DNA from: Streptomyces orinoci | Lineage (GTDB): Bacteria; Actinomycetota; Actinomycetes; Streptomycetales; Streptomycetaceae | Length of the DNA stretch: 64,000 nucleotides | Direction of reading: 5' to 3' | Assembly (NCBI RefSeq): GCF_003121295.1 | Contig: NZ_PHNC01000031.1 | Location: 870,439-934,438, forward strand | In this document: positions 23,784-31,353 of the stretch, in pieces | How the letters are laid out: each line of letters begins with the position of its first letter | Numbering within the stretch: the stretch's first letter is position 1 | Position numbers and translations under genes: made by a program | The notes under the pieces: generated by a model | What the model was told of the DNA's origin: nothing | Database searches by the model: none | Seen by the model: only the letters and a program-made list of their open reading frames with translations

Positions 23784-26198
23784 TCAGGAGGCCGTTTCGT
23801 CGGCCAGTTCTGCGACGCCTGTGATGCGGTGCAGGGGGTAGGTCCGTACCTCGTCGGCCGTGTGGTCGTAGGCGGTGACAAAGCCGCCCTCGACCTTGAC
23901 CGGGGCGATGACCCGCTGGCTGGCGGCGCCGTCGGCGTTGACGTAGCCGATCCACAGGGTGGTGCCGGTGAGGACGGCGGCCTGCATGGTGGCCAGGGTC
24001 TCGGCGGAGCCGGTGCGGGGCAGGCCGCCGGTGGTGGCCGTGGAGGCGGGCTTGCGTTCGGCGGTGGCGGCGCGGTCGCCGGCCCGGATGGCGCGGACCG
24101 CGGCGTCCAGCAGGGTGGCGTCGGGGGCGGGCGGGCCCTCCTGGACCGGGACCGGGGCGGAGCGCGGCGGGGTGCGGTGGGCGTCGGGGCGGGTGATCAG
24201 CACATTGCCCTCGGCGGACTCGGCGGCCGGGGCGTAGCCCATGGCGCGCAGCCCGGTCAGCAGTTCCTCCGGTCCCGCCTGGGCGGCCAGCACGGTGGGG
24301 GCCAGCCGGCGCAGCCGCAGCGGGGCCGAGCGGCGGTCGGCGAGCAGCTCGTTGAGCAGGGCCTCGTCATCGCAGCGCAGATAGGAGGCGGCGGCGCCGA
24401 CCCGCAGGGTGCCATGGCGGCGGGCCACATCCTCGATGAGGTAACTGAGTGGCTGGGGGACGGGGGTGCGGGAGTGCTCGGTGAGGAAGGCGAGGAGTTC
24501 CGCCGCGGTGCGGCCGGCGTCCAGGGCGCGGCGTACCGAGTCGGGGGAGAAGCGGTAGACGGTGGCGCCGCCCTTGGACTCGATATCGGCGAGCACGCCC
24601 AGCGTCTGGGCGAGCGGCCGGTGCAGCGGGCCGGGGGCGACGGCGGTGAGGTCGGCCTGGAGCAGGACATGGTCCAGGGGCTCGGGCAGCAGCGGGGCCA
24701 GCGCGGGGGCCGGGTCGTCGCCCGCCAGCAGGGCGCGGCCGGGGGAGGCCAGGGCGCCGCGGCCGGTGACGCCCAGGAGTTCGGCCTCGGCCAGGGCCTG
24801 GCGGGCCAGCCGGGCGCGCGACTCCTGGCCGGCCGGGTGCTCCCAGGCGAGCCTGGCCAGGACGGCCTCCGCGGGGACCGCGGCGCCGGGCGCCAGCGAG
24901 GCGAGCAGGCCCAGGACGCGGCGGCGGACCTCGGGGGCCGCGGTGCGGTCCAGGCCGGGGCCGAGGGCGGCGAGGGTACGGCCCTTGGCGTCCTTGCCGC
25001 CGGCCAGCCCGGGGGTGCGGGTGGTGGCCAGCCAGGCGGTGGCCAGGTGGGCCCAGCGCCGCTCGGGCGGCAGCTGGAGCCAGTCGTCATAGGCGGGGGT
25101 GGGGGCGTAGCGCTCGTCCACCTCGCCGTCGGAGGCCAACAGGCCCGCCGCATGGGCCAGTTCGGCCCAGAAGGCGGCGGTCTGCTCGGCGCAGTCCAGG
25201 ACGGTGGCGGTGCGCTTGAGGTCACGTACGCTCAGGCCGCCCGCGCGCAGTACCAGGGGGCCGGTGGTCTCCCAGTCGCTGAGCAGCTCCTCCACGGTGG
25301 ACAGGGCGGTGAGCGCCTCCCCGGCGGCGGTGGCGTCCACGGTGGCCGGGGAGCGCTCGGTGACCGGTGCCAAGACCGGGGGCACCGGCTCGGGGTGGCG
25401 GTGGGCCCGGCCGGCGCGCAGATGCATGGCGACCTCGCGGGGGAGGACCACGGCGCCGGGTGCGGTCGGCAGGAGCAGGCCGCGGTCCAGCAGCCAGCGC
25501 AGATGGGGGGCGGGGTCGGCGGTGACGGTGCCATAGGGCGGGCCCCAGAGCAGCCGGTCCAGGACCTGGCGGGCCTCGGCGGGGGCGGTCCGGAGCAGGG
25601 CGGCCAGCCGGGCCCTGTCCTCGAACAGTTCGGTCAGTGCGGTGACGGCCGTCACCGGGTCATGGGTGGCGGGCAGCCCGGCCGCCGCCAGCAGTTGCTG
25701 CAAGCGCCCCGGGGACATTCCGGCGGTGGCCTCGGCCACGGTAGGGCCCAGGCCGGTGGGCGAAGGCCGGGCGGGGGTGGGGGCGAGCAGGTCGCGGACG
25801 GTGCGTACCAGGCGCAGCCGGTCCTCCGGGCCCCAGAGCAGGGCCTGTTGGCGCAAGGTGGCCACAGCGCGCGGGAGGCTGTCCGTGATGCGGGGATCGT
25901 CCGGTTCGTCGCCGGTCAGCAGGGCGGCCAGGGTGTCGTACGGGCAGGGGTCCGGGGCCACCGCCAGGGCCTCCGCGGTTTGCAGCGCGAAACGGTCCAG
26001 GCGGTCCAGGGCGCGGGCCACCGAGGCGCGGGTGGCGGCCCGGGTGGCCAGCTGGGTGAGGTCGCCGGGCACCGGGCTGAGCAGGTCGGGACGGGCCCGC
26101 AGGAGCGCGGCCAGCGCCTGGTCGGGGCGGGCGCGCAGCTCCTCGGCGAGCGTGCGGGGGGCTGCGCCGGTCCGGTCGGTCTCCCGCGACATGGTCAT
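23784..26198 (-). CDS. Helicase-associated (XPB/Ssl2-like C-terminal) domain protein
   Basis: An 804-aa, Ala/Leu/Arg-rich helical protein with no Walker A or DExH motif. The N-terminal half looks like a chain of winged-helix units (RTLAEELRARPDQALAALLR, then VARALDRLDRFALQTAEALA). The C-terminal third includes SDSVRRALDAGRTAAELLAF-type and LSYLIEDVARRHGTLRVGAA motifs. It ends in a WYL-like beta segment (TLWIGYVNADGAASQRVIAP). Actinobacteria often encode this next to XPB, so a partner role is plausible but inferred. Two near starts exist (26198 and 26192). Confidence 0.8.
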   Translation of the reverse strand: MTMSRETDRTGAAPRTLAEELRARPDQALAALLRARPDLLSPVPGDLTQLATRAATRASVARALDRLDRFALQTAEALAVAPDPCPYDTLAALLTGDEPDDPRITDSLPRAVATLRQQALLWGPEDRLRLVRTVRDLLAPTPARPSPTGLGPTVAEATAGMSPGRLQQLLAAAGLPATHDPVTAVTALTELFEDRARLAALLRTAPAEARQVLDRLLWGPPYGTVTADPAPHLRWLLDRGLLLPTAPGAVVLPREVAMHLRAGRAHRHPEPVPPVLAPVTERSPATVDATAAGEALTALSTVEELLSDWETTGPLVLRAGGLSVRDLKRTATVLDCAEQTAAFWAELAHAAGLLASDGEVDERYAPTPAYDDWLQLPPERRWAHLATAWLATTRTPGLAGGKDAKGRTLAALGPGLDRTAAPEVRRRVLGLLASLAPGAAVPAEAVLARLAWEHPAGQESRARLARQALAEAELLGVTGRGALASPGRALLAGDDPAPALAPLLPEPLDHVLLQADLTAVAPGPLHRPLAQTLGVLADIESKGGATVYRFSPDSVRRALDAGRTAAELLAFLTEHSRTPVPQPLSYLIEDVARRHGTLRVGAAASYLRCDDEALLNELLADRRSAPLRLRRLAPTVLAAQAGPEELLTGLRAMGYAPAAESAEGNVLITRPDAHRTPPRSAPVPVQEGPPAPDATLLDAAVRAIRAGDRAATAERKPASTATTGGLPRTGSAETLATMQAAVLTGTTLWIGYVNADGAASQRVIAPVKVEGGFVTAYDHTADEVRTYPLHRITGVAELADETAS

Positions 26199-26340
26199 TC
26201 TGTTAACGGTACCGGGTCGGTGCCGGACGGTCAGGGGCTGCGCCGGGCCGGTGGTCGTCCCCCGGTTCCAGGGACGGGGAGATCCGGAGCCGGTACCGTC
26301 GGGATGACGGCTGCCTGGTAGGGGGAACTTGGGGGATTTG

Positions 26341-27285
26341 GTGGGGATCGAGAGCGATCAGCTGGTCTTCGACTACCTGAGCCGGGTCGGCGACCTCGCT
26401 CAGCGCACCTCGCTGACCTCCGGAGAAAGGATGCGGCTGGTCTCCCGGCTGCGTACCGAGATCGAACGGCAACGGGCGGCGGAGGGTGCGGAGAGTCCGG
26501 CCGCGGTGCAGCGCATCCTGGACGGCCTGGGTACGCCCTCGGAGGCGGTGGCCGGGGCGGGCGGCGGCCCGGCGGAGCCGGCCCAGGAGCCCCGCCGGGT
26601 GCCGGCCCAGCGGCGCGGCGGCCAGGGAGTGTGGTTTCCCGACGCGGGGGCGCCGCCGCATCTGGCCACCGAGGAGGAGCTGGGCGGTGGGCCCCGGGAG
26701 GCGGACGAGTGGTGGCGGGTGGAGGCCACTCAGGCGGGGCCGGGCGACCGGGTGCATGGCTTTGTCGGCGGGATCGAGATCCCCGACATGCTCCGGCCGC
26801 CCCGGAGGTCGCCGGAGGCGGGCGCGGGCGTGGACGCCGCCGAGGCCGCCGATGCCGCCGCCGGGGAGCCGGTGGAGCGGCTGGAGCCGGACGAGGGTAC
26901 GGAGCCGCTGCCCCCGGCCCGCTTCGGGCTGCTGCGCTCTGCCGACGGGGCGCCGCTCAGTCCGGTGCTGCTGCTGGTGTCCCTGCTGCTGGTGACGGGG
27001 GCGGTGCTGGGCAACTGGCTGGTGTGCGGGGCGGGGTGGGCGTTGGCCTATGTGACCCGCCGCCTGACGGAGAACGAGTCCAAGGGCGCGGTCCTGGTGG
27101 TACCGGGGGTGGTGGCCGGGGGCGGGGTGCTGTGGCTGTGGGGCCGTAGCGGGGGCCACTGGGGGGCACCGATACCGCACGGTCAGCTGGGGCCCGCGCT
27201 GGCGGAGACATGGCCGGTGGTGTTGCGGGTGGCTGCGGTGGCTTCGGCGCTCTTCGTCCTCTGGCGCGCGCGCAAAATCGGCTGA
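26341..27285 (+). CDS. Membrane protein with HAAS-like N-terminal domain
   Basis: A 314-aa protein. The N-terminal 70 residues (SDQLVFDYLSRVGDLAQRTS, then RMRLVSRLRTEIERQR and ILDGLGTPSEAVAG) look like a HAAS/DUF1700-type helical domain. A Glu/Gly/Pro-rich linker follows. The C-terminal third has three or four membrane segments (LSPVLLLVSLLLVTGAVLG, VLVVPGVVAGGGVLWLW, VLRVAAVASALFVLWRA). GGGGG lies 5 bp before the GTG at 26341. The TTG at 26329 is the alternative start. It diverges from the helicase-associated gene. Confidence 0.72.
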   Translation: MGIESDQLVFDYLSRVGDLAQRTSLTSGERMRLVSRLRTEIERQRAAEGAESPAAVQRILDGLGTPSEAVAGAGGGPAEPAQEPRRVPAQRRGGQGVWFPDAGAPPHLATEEELGGGPREADEWWRVEATQAGPGDRVHGFVGGIEIPDMLRPPRRSPEAGAGVDAAEAADAAAGEPVERLEPDEGTEPLPPARFGLLRSADGAPLSPVLLLVSLLLVTGAVLGNWLVCGAGWALAYVTRRLTENESKGAVLVVPGVVAGGGVLWLWGRSGGHWGAPIPHGQLGPALAETWPVVLRVAAVASALFVLWRARKIG

Positions 27286-27300
27286 CCTCTGGGTTTCCGG

Positions 27301-27362
27301 GTGCGCCCTGTCAGGGGCGCGGGGAACTGCGCGCTCAGCCACGACGGGCCTGCGGCCGACAG
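27301..27362 (+). repeat. Type 1 extragenic repeat, 3' of HAAS-like gene
   Basis: GTGCGCCCTGTCAGGGGCGC, then GGGGAACTGCGCGCTCAGCC and a CGGGCCTGCGGCCGAC tail. It starts about 16 bp after the stop at 27285, in sense orientation. Confidence 0.85.
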
Positions 27363-27437
27363 CGCGCGCTAAGCGGCACCCTCGCGGAGTGCGGTGCCGG
27401 TGCAACGGCCCCACGCCTGGCGGTTGCGTTTCAGGTG

Positions 27438-27630
27438 CAGGCCCGCCTGTGGCTGGTCGCGCAGTTCCCCGCGCCCCCGGCGGGGCGTGCCCGCGTATTT
27501 CGGCGTGCGGGCCGTCGTGGGCTGGTCGCGCAGTTCCCCGCGCCCCTGAGGGGGGCGTCCCCAAGCATTCCGTGTGCGGGCCGTCGTGGGCCGGGCGCGC
27601 AGTTCCCCGCGCCCCCAAGGGGGCGCACCC
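27438..27630 (-). repeat. Tandem array of type 1 repeats, 3 units of exactly 69 bp
   Basis: The anchor GCGCAGTTCCCC occurs at 27459, 27528 and 27597, so the period is 69 bp both times. Each unit has GTGCGGGCCGTCGTGGGCYG-like sequence, the anchor, and a short inverted repeat around GCCCCYNAGGGGGC. The array is inverted relative to the single copy at 27301 and antisense to both flanking genes. Confidence 0.9.
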
Positions 27631-27641
27631 GGCAGCGCACA

Positions 27642-28271
27642 ATGAGCGGCATGAGCCTCGCACCGTTCACCGTCGGCTTCGACCTCGACCTCACCCTGGT
27701 GGACAGCCGCCCCGGCATCCGCGCCGCGTACACCGCGCTGGCCGCCGCCACCGGCACCGTCATCGACGTGGACCTGGTGGTCAGCCGGATCGGGCCGCCG
27801 CTGGAGCAGGAGCTGCGCAACTGGTTCCCCGAGGAGCAAGTGGCGGAGGTCGGCGCGCGCTATATCGCCGAGTACCACCGGCACGGCATCACCGCCTCGC
27901 CCGCCATGCCCGGCGCCCGGGAGGCCGTGGCCGCCGTACGCGAGCTGGGCGGGCGGGTGGTCGTGGTCACCGCCAAGCACCCCCGCAACGCCCGCCTGCA
28001 CCTGGACCACCTGGGCATCGAGCCGGACACCGTGGAGGGCCTGCTGTGGGCCGAGGCCAAGGCGGAGGCGCTGCGGCGGCACGGAGCCGGGGTCTACGTC
28101 GGCGACCACATCGGCGACGTACGCGGCGCCCGTACCGCCGGTGCCCTGTCCGTGGCCGTGACCACCGGCCCCTGCGGCGCCGAGGAGCTCAGGGCGGCGG
28201 GAGCGGACGTCCTGCTGGACGACCTCACCCACTTCCCCGGCTGGCTGCGCGGCTACCGCGAGGCGGCCTGA
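27642..28271 (+). CDS. HAD-family hydrolase (phosphoglycolate phosphatase-like)
   Basis: A 209-aa haloacid-dehalogenase phosphatase. Motif I is GFDLDLTLVDSRPG with the nucleophile Asp14. VVVVTAKHPRNARLHLDHLG carries motif II (Thr) and a conserved Lys. YVGDHIGDVRGARTAGALSV holds the acidic motif IV. The small helical cap (residues 25-90) suggests a phosphosugar or phosphoglycolate-type substrate. Two in-frame ATGs (27642, 27651) are possible and neither has a clear ribosome site. It overlaps the next, opposing gene by 19 bp. Confidence 0.88.
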   Translation: MSGMSLAPFTVGFDLDLTLVDSRPGIRAAYTALAAATGTVIDVDLVVSRIGPPLEQELRNWFPEEQVAEVGARYIAEYHRHGITASPAMPGAREAVAAVRELGGRVVVVTAKHPRNARLHLDHLGIEPDTVEGLLWAEAKAEALRRHGAGVYVGDHIGDVRGARTAGALSVAVTTGPCGAEELRAAGADVLLDDLTHFPGWLRGYREAA

Positions 28272-28495
28272 CGCGCCCGGCGCCGCTGCTCGGACACCGA
28301 GCGCAGCACCCCGGCCGCCGCGATCACAAAGCCGACCGCCATCAGCATGCAGATGAAGTACGCGGCCGAGGGCAGCGGATGGGCACCGAGGAACAGCGGG
28401 GCCACGGTGGCCAGCGTGGCCACCGCGCCCACCAGGAAGACAATGGCGCCGGTACGTACAAGCAGGTCCCCGGGCCGGGGCGTTTCATCACTCAC
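28253..28495 (-). CDS. Small two-segment membrane protein
   Basis: An 80-aa protein with two hydrophobic helices (AIVFLVGAVATLATVAPLFL and ICMLMAVGFVIAAAGVLR), a short acidic N-terminus (MSDETPRPGDLLVRTG) and a basic C-terminus (SEQRRRARQAASR). The ends point to both termini inside. Its last 19 bp overlap the convergent HAD gene. Function unknown. Confidence 0.75.
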   Translation of the reverse strand: MSDETPRPGDLLVRTGAIVFLVGAVATLATVAPLFLGAHPLPSAAYFICMLMAVGFVIAAAGVLRSVSEQRRRARQAASR

Positions 28496-28576
28496 CCCAG
28501 CAGGGTAGTTCCCCAGCCGTCGGACGATCCCGAGGACGTCTTGTCACCGGGCCCGGGACCATTAGCCTTGGGGGGT

Positions 28577-28596
28577 AGCGGGTCTGGCGACCCGCT
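28577..28596 (+). promoter_or_regulatory. Leader hairpin of the second cold-shock gene
   Basis: AGCGGGTC-TGGC-GACCCGCT is a perfect 8-bp stem with a 4-nt loop, 49 bp before the start codon, in what should be the 5' leader. Confidence 0.5.
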
Positions 28597-28644
28597 GAAG
28601 TGTTATTACCGGCGATCCCAACGAGTACGAGGACGAGGACAGAC

Positions 28645-29028
28645 GTGCCTACCGGCAAGGTCAAGTGGTTCAACAGCGAGAAGGGCTTCGGCTTTCTCTC
28701 CCGCGACGACGGCGGAGACGTCTTCGTGCACTCCTCGGTGCTCCCGGACGGGGTCGACTCCCTCAAGCCCGGACAGCGCGTGGAGTTCGGTGTGGTCGCC
28801 GGTCAGCGTGGTGACCAGGCGTTGTCGGTGATCCTGCTCGACCCGACGCCCTCGGTCGCGGCCGCCCAGCGCCGTAAGCCCGATGAGCTGGCCTCCATTG
28901 TGCAGGACCTCACCACGCTGCTGGAGAACGTCACCCAGCAGCTGGAGCGGGGCCGCTACCCCGACAAGGCCCATGGCGCCAAGATCGCGGGCATGCTGCG
29001 CGCGGTGGCCGACCAGCTGGACGTCTGA
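28645..29028 (+). CDS. Cold-shock protein with C-terminal extension (CspB-like)
   Basis: A 127-aa protein. Residues 1-65 form a cold-shock domain (VPTGKVKWFNSEKGFGFLSR, then DVFVHSSVLPDG). Residues 70-127 form a helical extension (QRRKPDELASIVQDLTTLLE, then GAKIAGMLRAVADQLDV) found in longer actinobacterial Csp proteins. The GTG at 28645 gives the normal domain start, and GGACGAGGAC precedes it. It probably binds nucleic acid, with the tail adding a protein contact (inference). Confidence 0.92.
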   Translation: MPTGKVKWFNSEKGFGFLSRDDGGDVFVHSSVLPDGVDSLKPGQRVEFGVVAGQRGDQALSVILLDPTPSVAAAQRRKPDELASIVQDLTTLLENVTQQLERGRYPDKAHGAKIAGMLRAVADQLDV

Positions 29029-29090
29029 GCGAAGGCCCGGCAAGAAGCGGGGCCCAGCTCAGGGAAGCCCAGGTCAAGGGAAGCCCAGGC

Positions 29091-29942
29091 TCAGGGGAAC
29101 CTGAGCGCGTCCGGGCCGAGGGGCGGCACCAGCCCCTCGGCCGCGGCGCGGGTCAGCAGCCCGCGTACCGCCGCGTAGCCGGCCTCGCCCAGGCCCGCGG
29201 TGAACTCGGTGACATACAGCCCGATGTGCTGGTCGGCGACGGCCGGGTCCAGCTCCTGGGCGTGCCGGAGCACATACGGACGGCTGGCCTCCGGGTCGTC
29301 CCAGGCCATCCGCACCGAGGCACGGGCCGCCTCGGCCAGCCGGTGCAGCATCGGCGCGCCCAGCGAGCGCTTGGCGATGATCGCGCCCAGCGGGATGGGC
29401 AGCCCGGTGGTCTTCTCCCAGTGGTCGCCCATATCGGCCAGCTTGTGCAGGCCATAGTCCCGGTAGGTGAAGCGGGCCTCGTGGATGACCAGTCCGGCGT
29501 CCACCTTGCCGTCCCGTACCGCCGGCATGATCTCGTGGAACGGCAGCACCACCACCTGCCCGACCCCGCCCGGCACCTCGGCCGCCGCCCACAGCCGGAA
29601 CAGCAGATAGGCGGTGGACCGCTCACTGGGCACCGCCACCGTCTTCCCGGCCAGTGCCGCCGCCTCGCCCGGTTCCCGGGTCAGCACCAGCGGCCCGCAG
29701 CCCCGGCCCAGCGCGCCGCCGCTGGGCAGCAGCGCATACTCGTCCAGCACCCAGGGCAGCACTGCGTAGGACACCTTGAGGACGTCCAGCTCGCCGCGCT
29801 CGGCCATGCCGTTGGTGATGTCGATGTCCGCGAGGGTGACATCCAGTTCCGGCGCCCCGGGCACCCGGCCATGCGCCCAGGCGTCGAAGACAAAGGTGTC
29901 ATTGGGGCAGGGCGAGTAGGCGATCCGGATGCGCTCGCTCAT
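29091..29942 (-). CDS. mqnD: 1,4-dihydroxy-6-naphthoate synthase (MqnD)
   Basis: A 283-aa periplasmic-binding-fold enzyme of the futalosine menaquinone pathway, which converts cyclic de-hypoxanthine futalosine to 1,4-dihydroxy-6-naphthoate. IRIAYSPCPNDTFVFDAWAH marks the N-terminus. ITNGMAERGELDVLKVSYAV and GPLVLTREPG follow, then FHEIMPAVRDGKVDAGLVIH. The start ATG (29942) overlaps the mqnB stop by 4 bp (ATGA), which suggests translational coupling. Confidence 0.95.
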   Translation of the reverse strand: MSERIRIAYSPCPNDTFVFDAWAHGRVPGAPELDVTLADIDITNGMAERGELDVLKVSYAVLPWVLDEYALLPSGGALGRGCGPLVLTREPGEAAALAGKTVAVPSERSTAYLLFRLWAAAEVPGGVGQVVVLPFHEIMPAVRDGKVDAGLVIHEARFTYRDYGLHKLADMGDHWEKTTGLPIPLGAIIAKRSLGAPMLHRLAEAARASVRMAWDDPEASRPYVLRHAQELDPAVADQHIGLYVTEFTAGLGEAGYAAVRGLLTRAAAEGLVPPLGPDALRFP

Positions 29943-30859
29943 GCGCTTGGCTCCTCTTCCTTGGCTTCCTCGCCGGAGGTGCCCGCTTCGGCGAACGCGG
30001 CCCCCTCGGCTTCTTCCGGGGACGCGGCTTCCCCGCCGGACCCGGCTTCCCCGGCTTCCGTCGCAGGCCCGGCTTCCCCGCCGGACGCGGCCCCCTCCGC
30101 TCCCGTCGCAGACATGGCCCCCTCGCCGGAGGCGCCCGCTTCGGCCGGTGCCGGCCACCGGGCCGCTCGCAGCGCTGCCGGGATGGTGCCGAAGGCGCCG
30201 GTCAGGGCGGCCAGGGCCGCGCCGATGCGCCAGGACGAACGGTCCCGCGGGCCGATGGCATTGGAGACCGCCCGCAGCTCCAGCACCGGCACCCCGTGCG
30301 CGGCGGCCGCCTCGGCGACCCCGAAGCCCTCCATGGCCTCGGCCAGCGCCGCGGGGTGACGGGCCGCCAGCTCGGCGGCGCGTTCGGCGGTGCCGGTGAC
30401 CGTGGAGACCGTCAGTACGTCCCCGCGCAGCGCCCCGGTGGCCGCCGAGACCGCCGTCAGCAGCGGTTCCGGTGCCCGGTGCGCGTCCACCCCGAAACCC
30501 AGGGCGGTGACCGGCAGAAAGCCCTCGGCGGTCTGGGCGCCCAGGTCGGCGGCGACCAGCCGGTCGGCGAGCACCAGGGCGCCCAGCGGCGCCCGGGGCG
30601 CGAAGCCGCCGCCGATGCCCGCCGAGATCACCAGCCGGTAGGGCGTGCCGCCCAGCGCGGCGGCGGTCAGCGCGGTGGCGGTGGCTCCGGCCGCGGCGGC
30701 CGGGCCCACGCCCGCGGCCAGCACGTCGAGGACCACCCCGGCCGGACGCACCCGGTGCAGCTCGGCGCCGCCGGGCAGCGTCACCGGCCGGTACTCCGGT
30801 GCGGCGGCCGTGACCGCGTCCCGCTCGGCGGTGACGGCGGTGACGACCAGGACCCGCAT
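29939..30859 (-). CDS. mqnB: Futalosine hydrolase (MqnB) with low-complexity C-terminal tail
   Basis: A 306-aa nucleosidase of the MTA/SAH family that releases hypoxanthine from futalosine. The core covers about residues 1-225: MRVLVVTAVTAERDAV, then VISAGIGGGFAPRAPLGALV, EAMEGFGVAEAAAAHGVPVL (nucleoside site) and LRAVSNAIGPRDRSSWRIGA. The last 80 residues are Glu/Ala/Gly-rich (GEAGSGGEAASPEEAEGAAF) and lie beyond the usual family length. They contain an in-frame 45-bp duplication. It lies between a DUF2771 lipoprotein gene (2-bp gap) and mqnD. Confidence 0.93.
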   Translation of the reverse strand: MRVLVVTAVTAERDAVTAAAPEYRPVTLPGGAELHRVRPAGVVLDVLAAGVGPAAAAGATATALTAAALGGTPYRLVISAGIGGGFAPRAPLGALVLADRLVAADLGAQTAEGFLPVTALGFGVDAHRAPEPLLTAVSAATGALRGDVLTVSTVTGTAERAAELAARHPAALAEAMEGFGVAEAAAAHGVPVLELRAVSNAIGPRDRSSWRIGAALAALTGAFGTIPAALRAARWPAPAEAGASGEGAMSATGAEGAASGGEAGPATEAGEAGSGGEAASPEEAEGAAFAEAGTSGEEAKEEEPSA

Positions 30860-30861
30860 CG

Positions 30862-31326
30862 TCAGGAGTTGTCCTCGATGGTGAAGTTCCAGAAGCCGTA
30901 GACCTTGCTGCCGTCGGCCTGGACCACGCTCAGCACCACCTTGTTGCCCTTGGCGCCCTGCAGCAGGCGGGCCGCGGGAACATTGCGGAAGGTCTTGGTG
31001 CCGGGGGTCACCACGCCCTGGCCGTTGGCGACGACCGTCCAGCCCTGGTCGGCGATCTTCTTGTCCACGCCGATGCGGATGGTGTCGTCCACCGACGCCT
31101 TGACGGTCTTGCCCTCCTCCTTCAGGCAGGAGGGAATGTCCTTCTTGTCGAGGGCATTGCCGTCGTCATAGCAGGCGGCTTCGCTGGTGACCGTGGTCGA
31201 TCCGACGGTCAGCGTCGCCAGCGGAGTCGGCTTGTCGCAGGCGGAGAGGGCGACGAGCCCAAAGGTCACGGCCCCGACGGCGGCAGCGGCGCGACGGCGG
31301 CGGCCCCGGAAAAACGCAGCGGTCAT
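30862..31326 (-). CDS. DUF2771 lipoprotein
   Basis: A 154-aa secreted lipoprotein: basic start (MTAAFFRGRRRRAAAAVG), hydrophobic stretch, then lipobox LSAC with the lipid-bearing Cys near residue 30. The mature part includes VTSEAACYDDGNALDKKDIP and ends SKVYGFWNFTIEDNS, as in DUF2771 proteins of actinobacteria. Function is unknown. It lies 2 bp upstream of mqnB, so it is the first gene of an operon with mqnB and mqnD. Confidence 0.85.
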   Translation of the reverse strand: MTAAFFRGRRRRAAAAVGAVTFGLVALSACDKPTPLATLTVGSTTVTSEAACYDDGNALDKKDIPSCLKEEGKTVKASVDDTIRIGVDKKIADQGWTVVANGQGVVTPGTKTFRNVPAARLLQGAKGNKVVLSVVQADGSKVYGFWNFTIEDNS

Positions 31327-31353
31327 GGGGGGCAGGCTATCTGGCCTGTCCAG

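Noticed and set aside
23829..26321. 830-codon open frame on the plus strand
   Set aside because: Gly/Gln-rich shadow of the helicase-associated gene.
26329..26340. TTG start for the HAAS-like protein
   Set aside because: GGGGG is only 3 bp before the TTG but 5 bp before the GTG at 26341, which is the better start.
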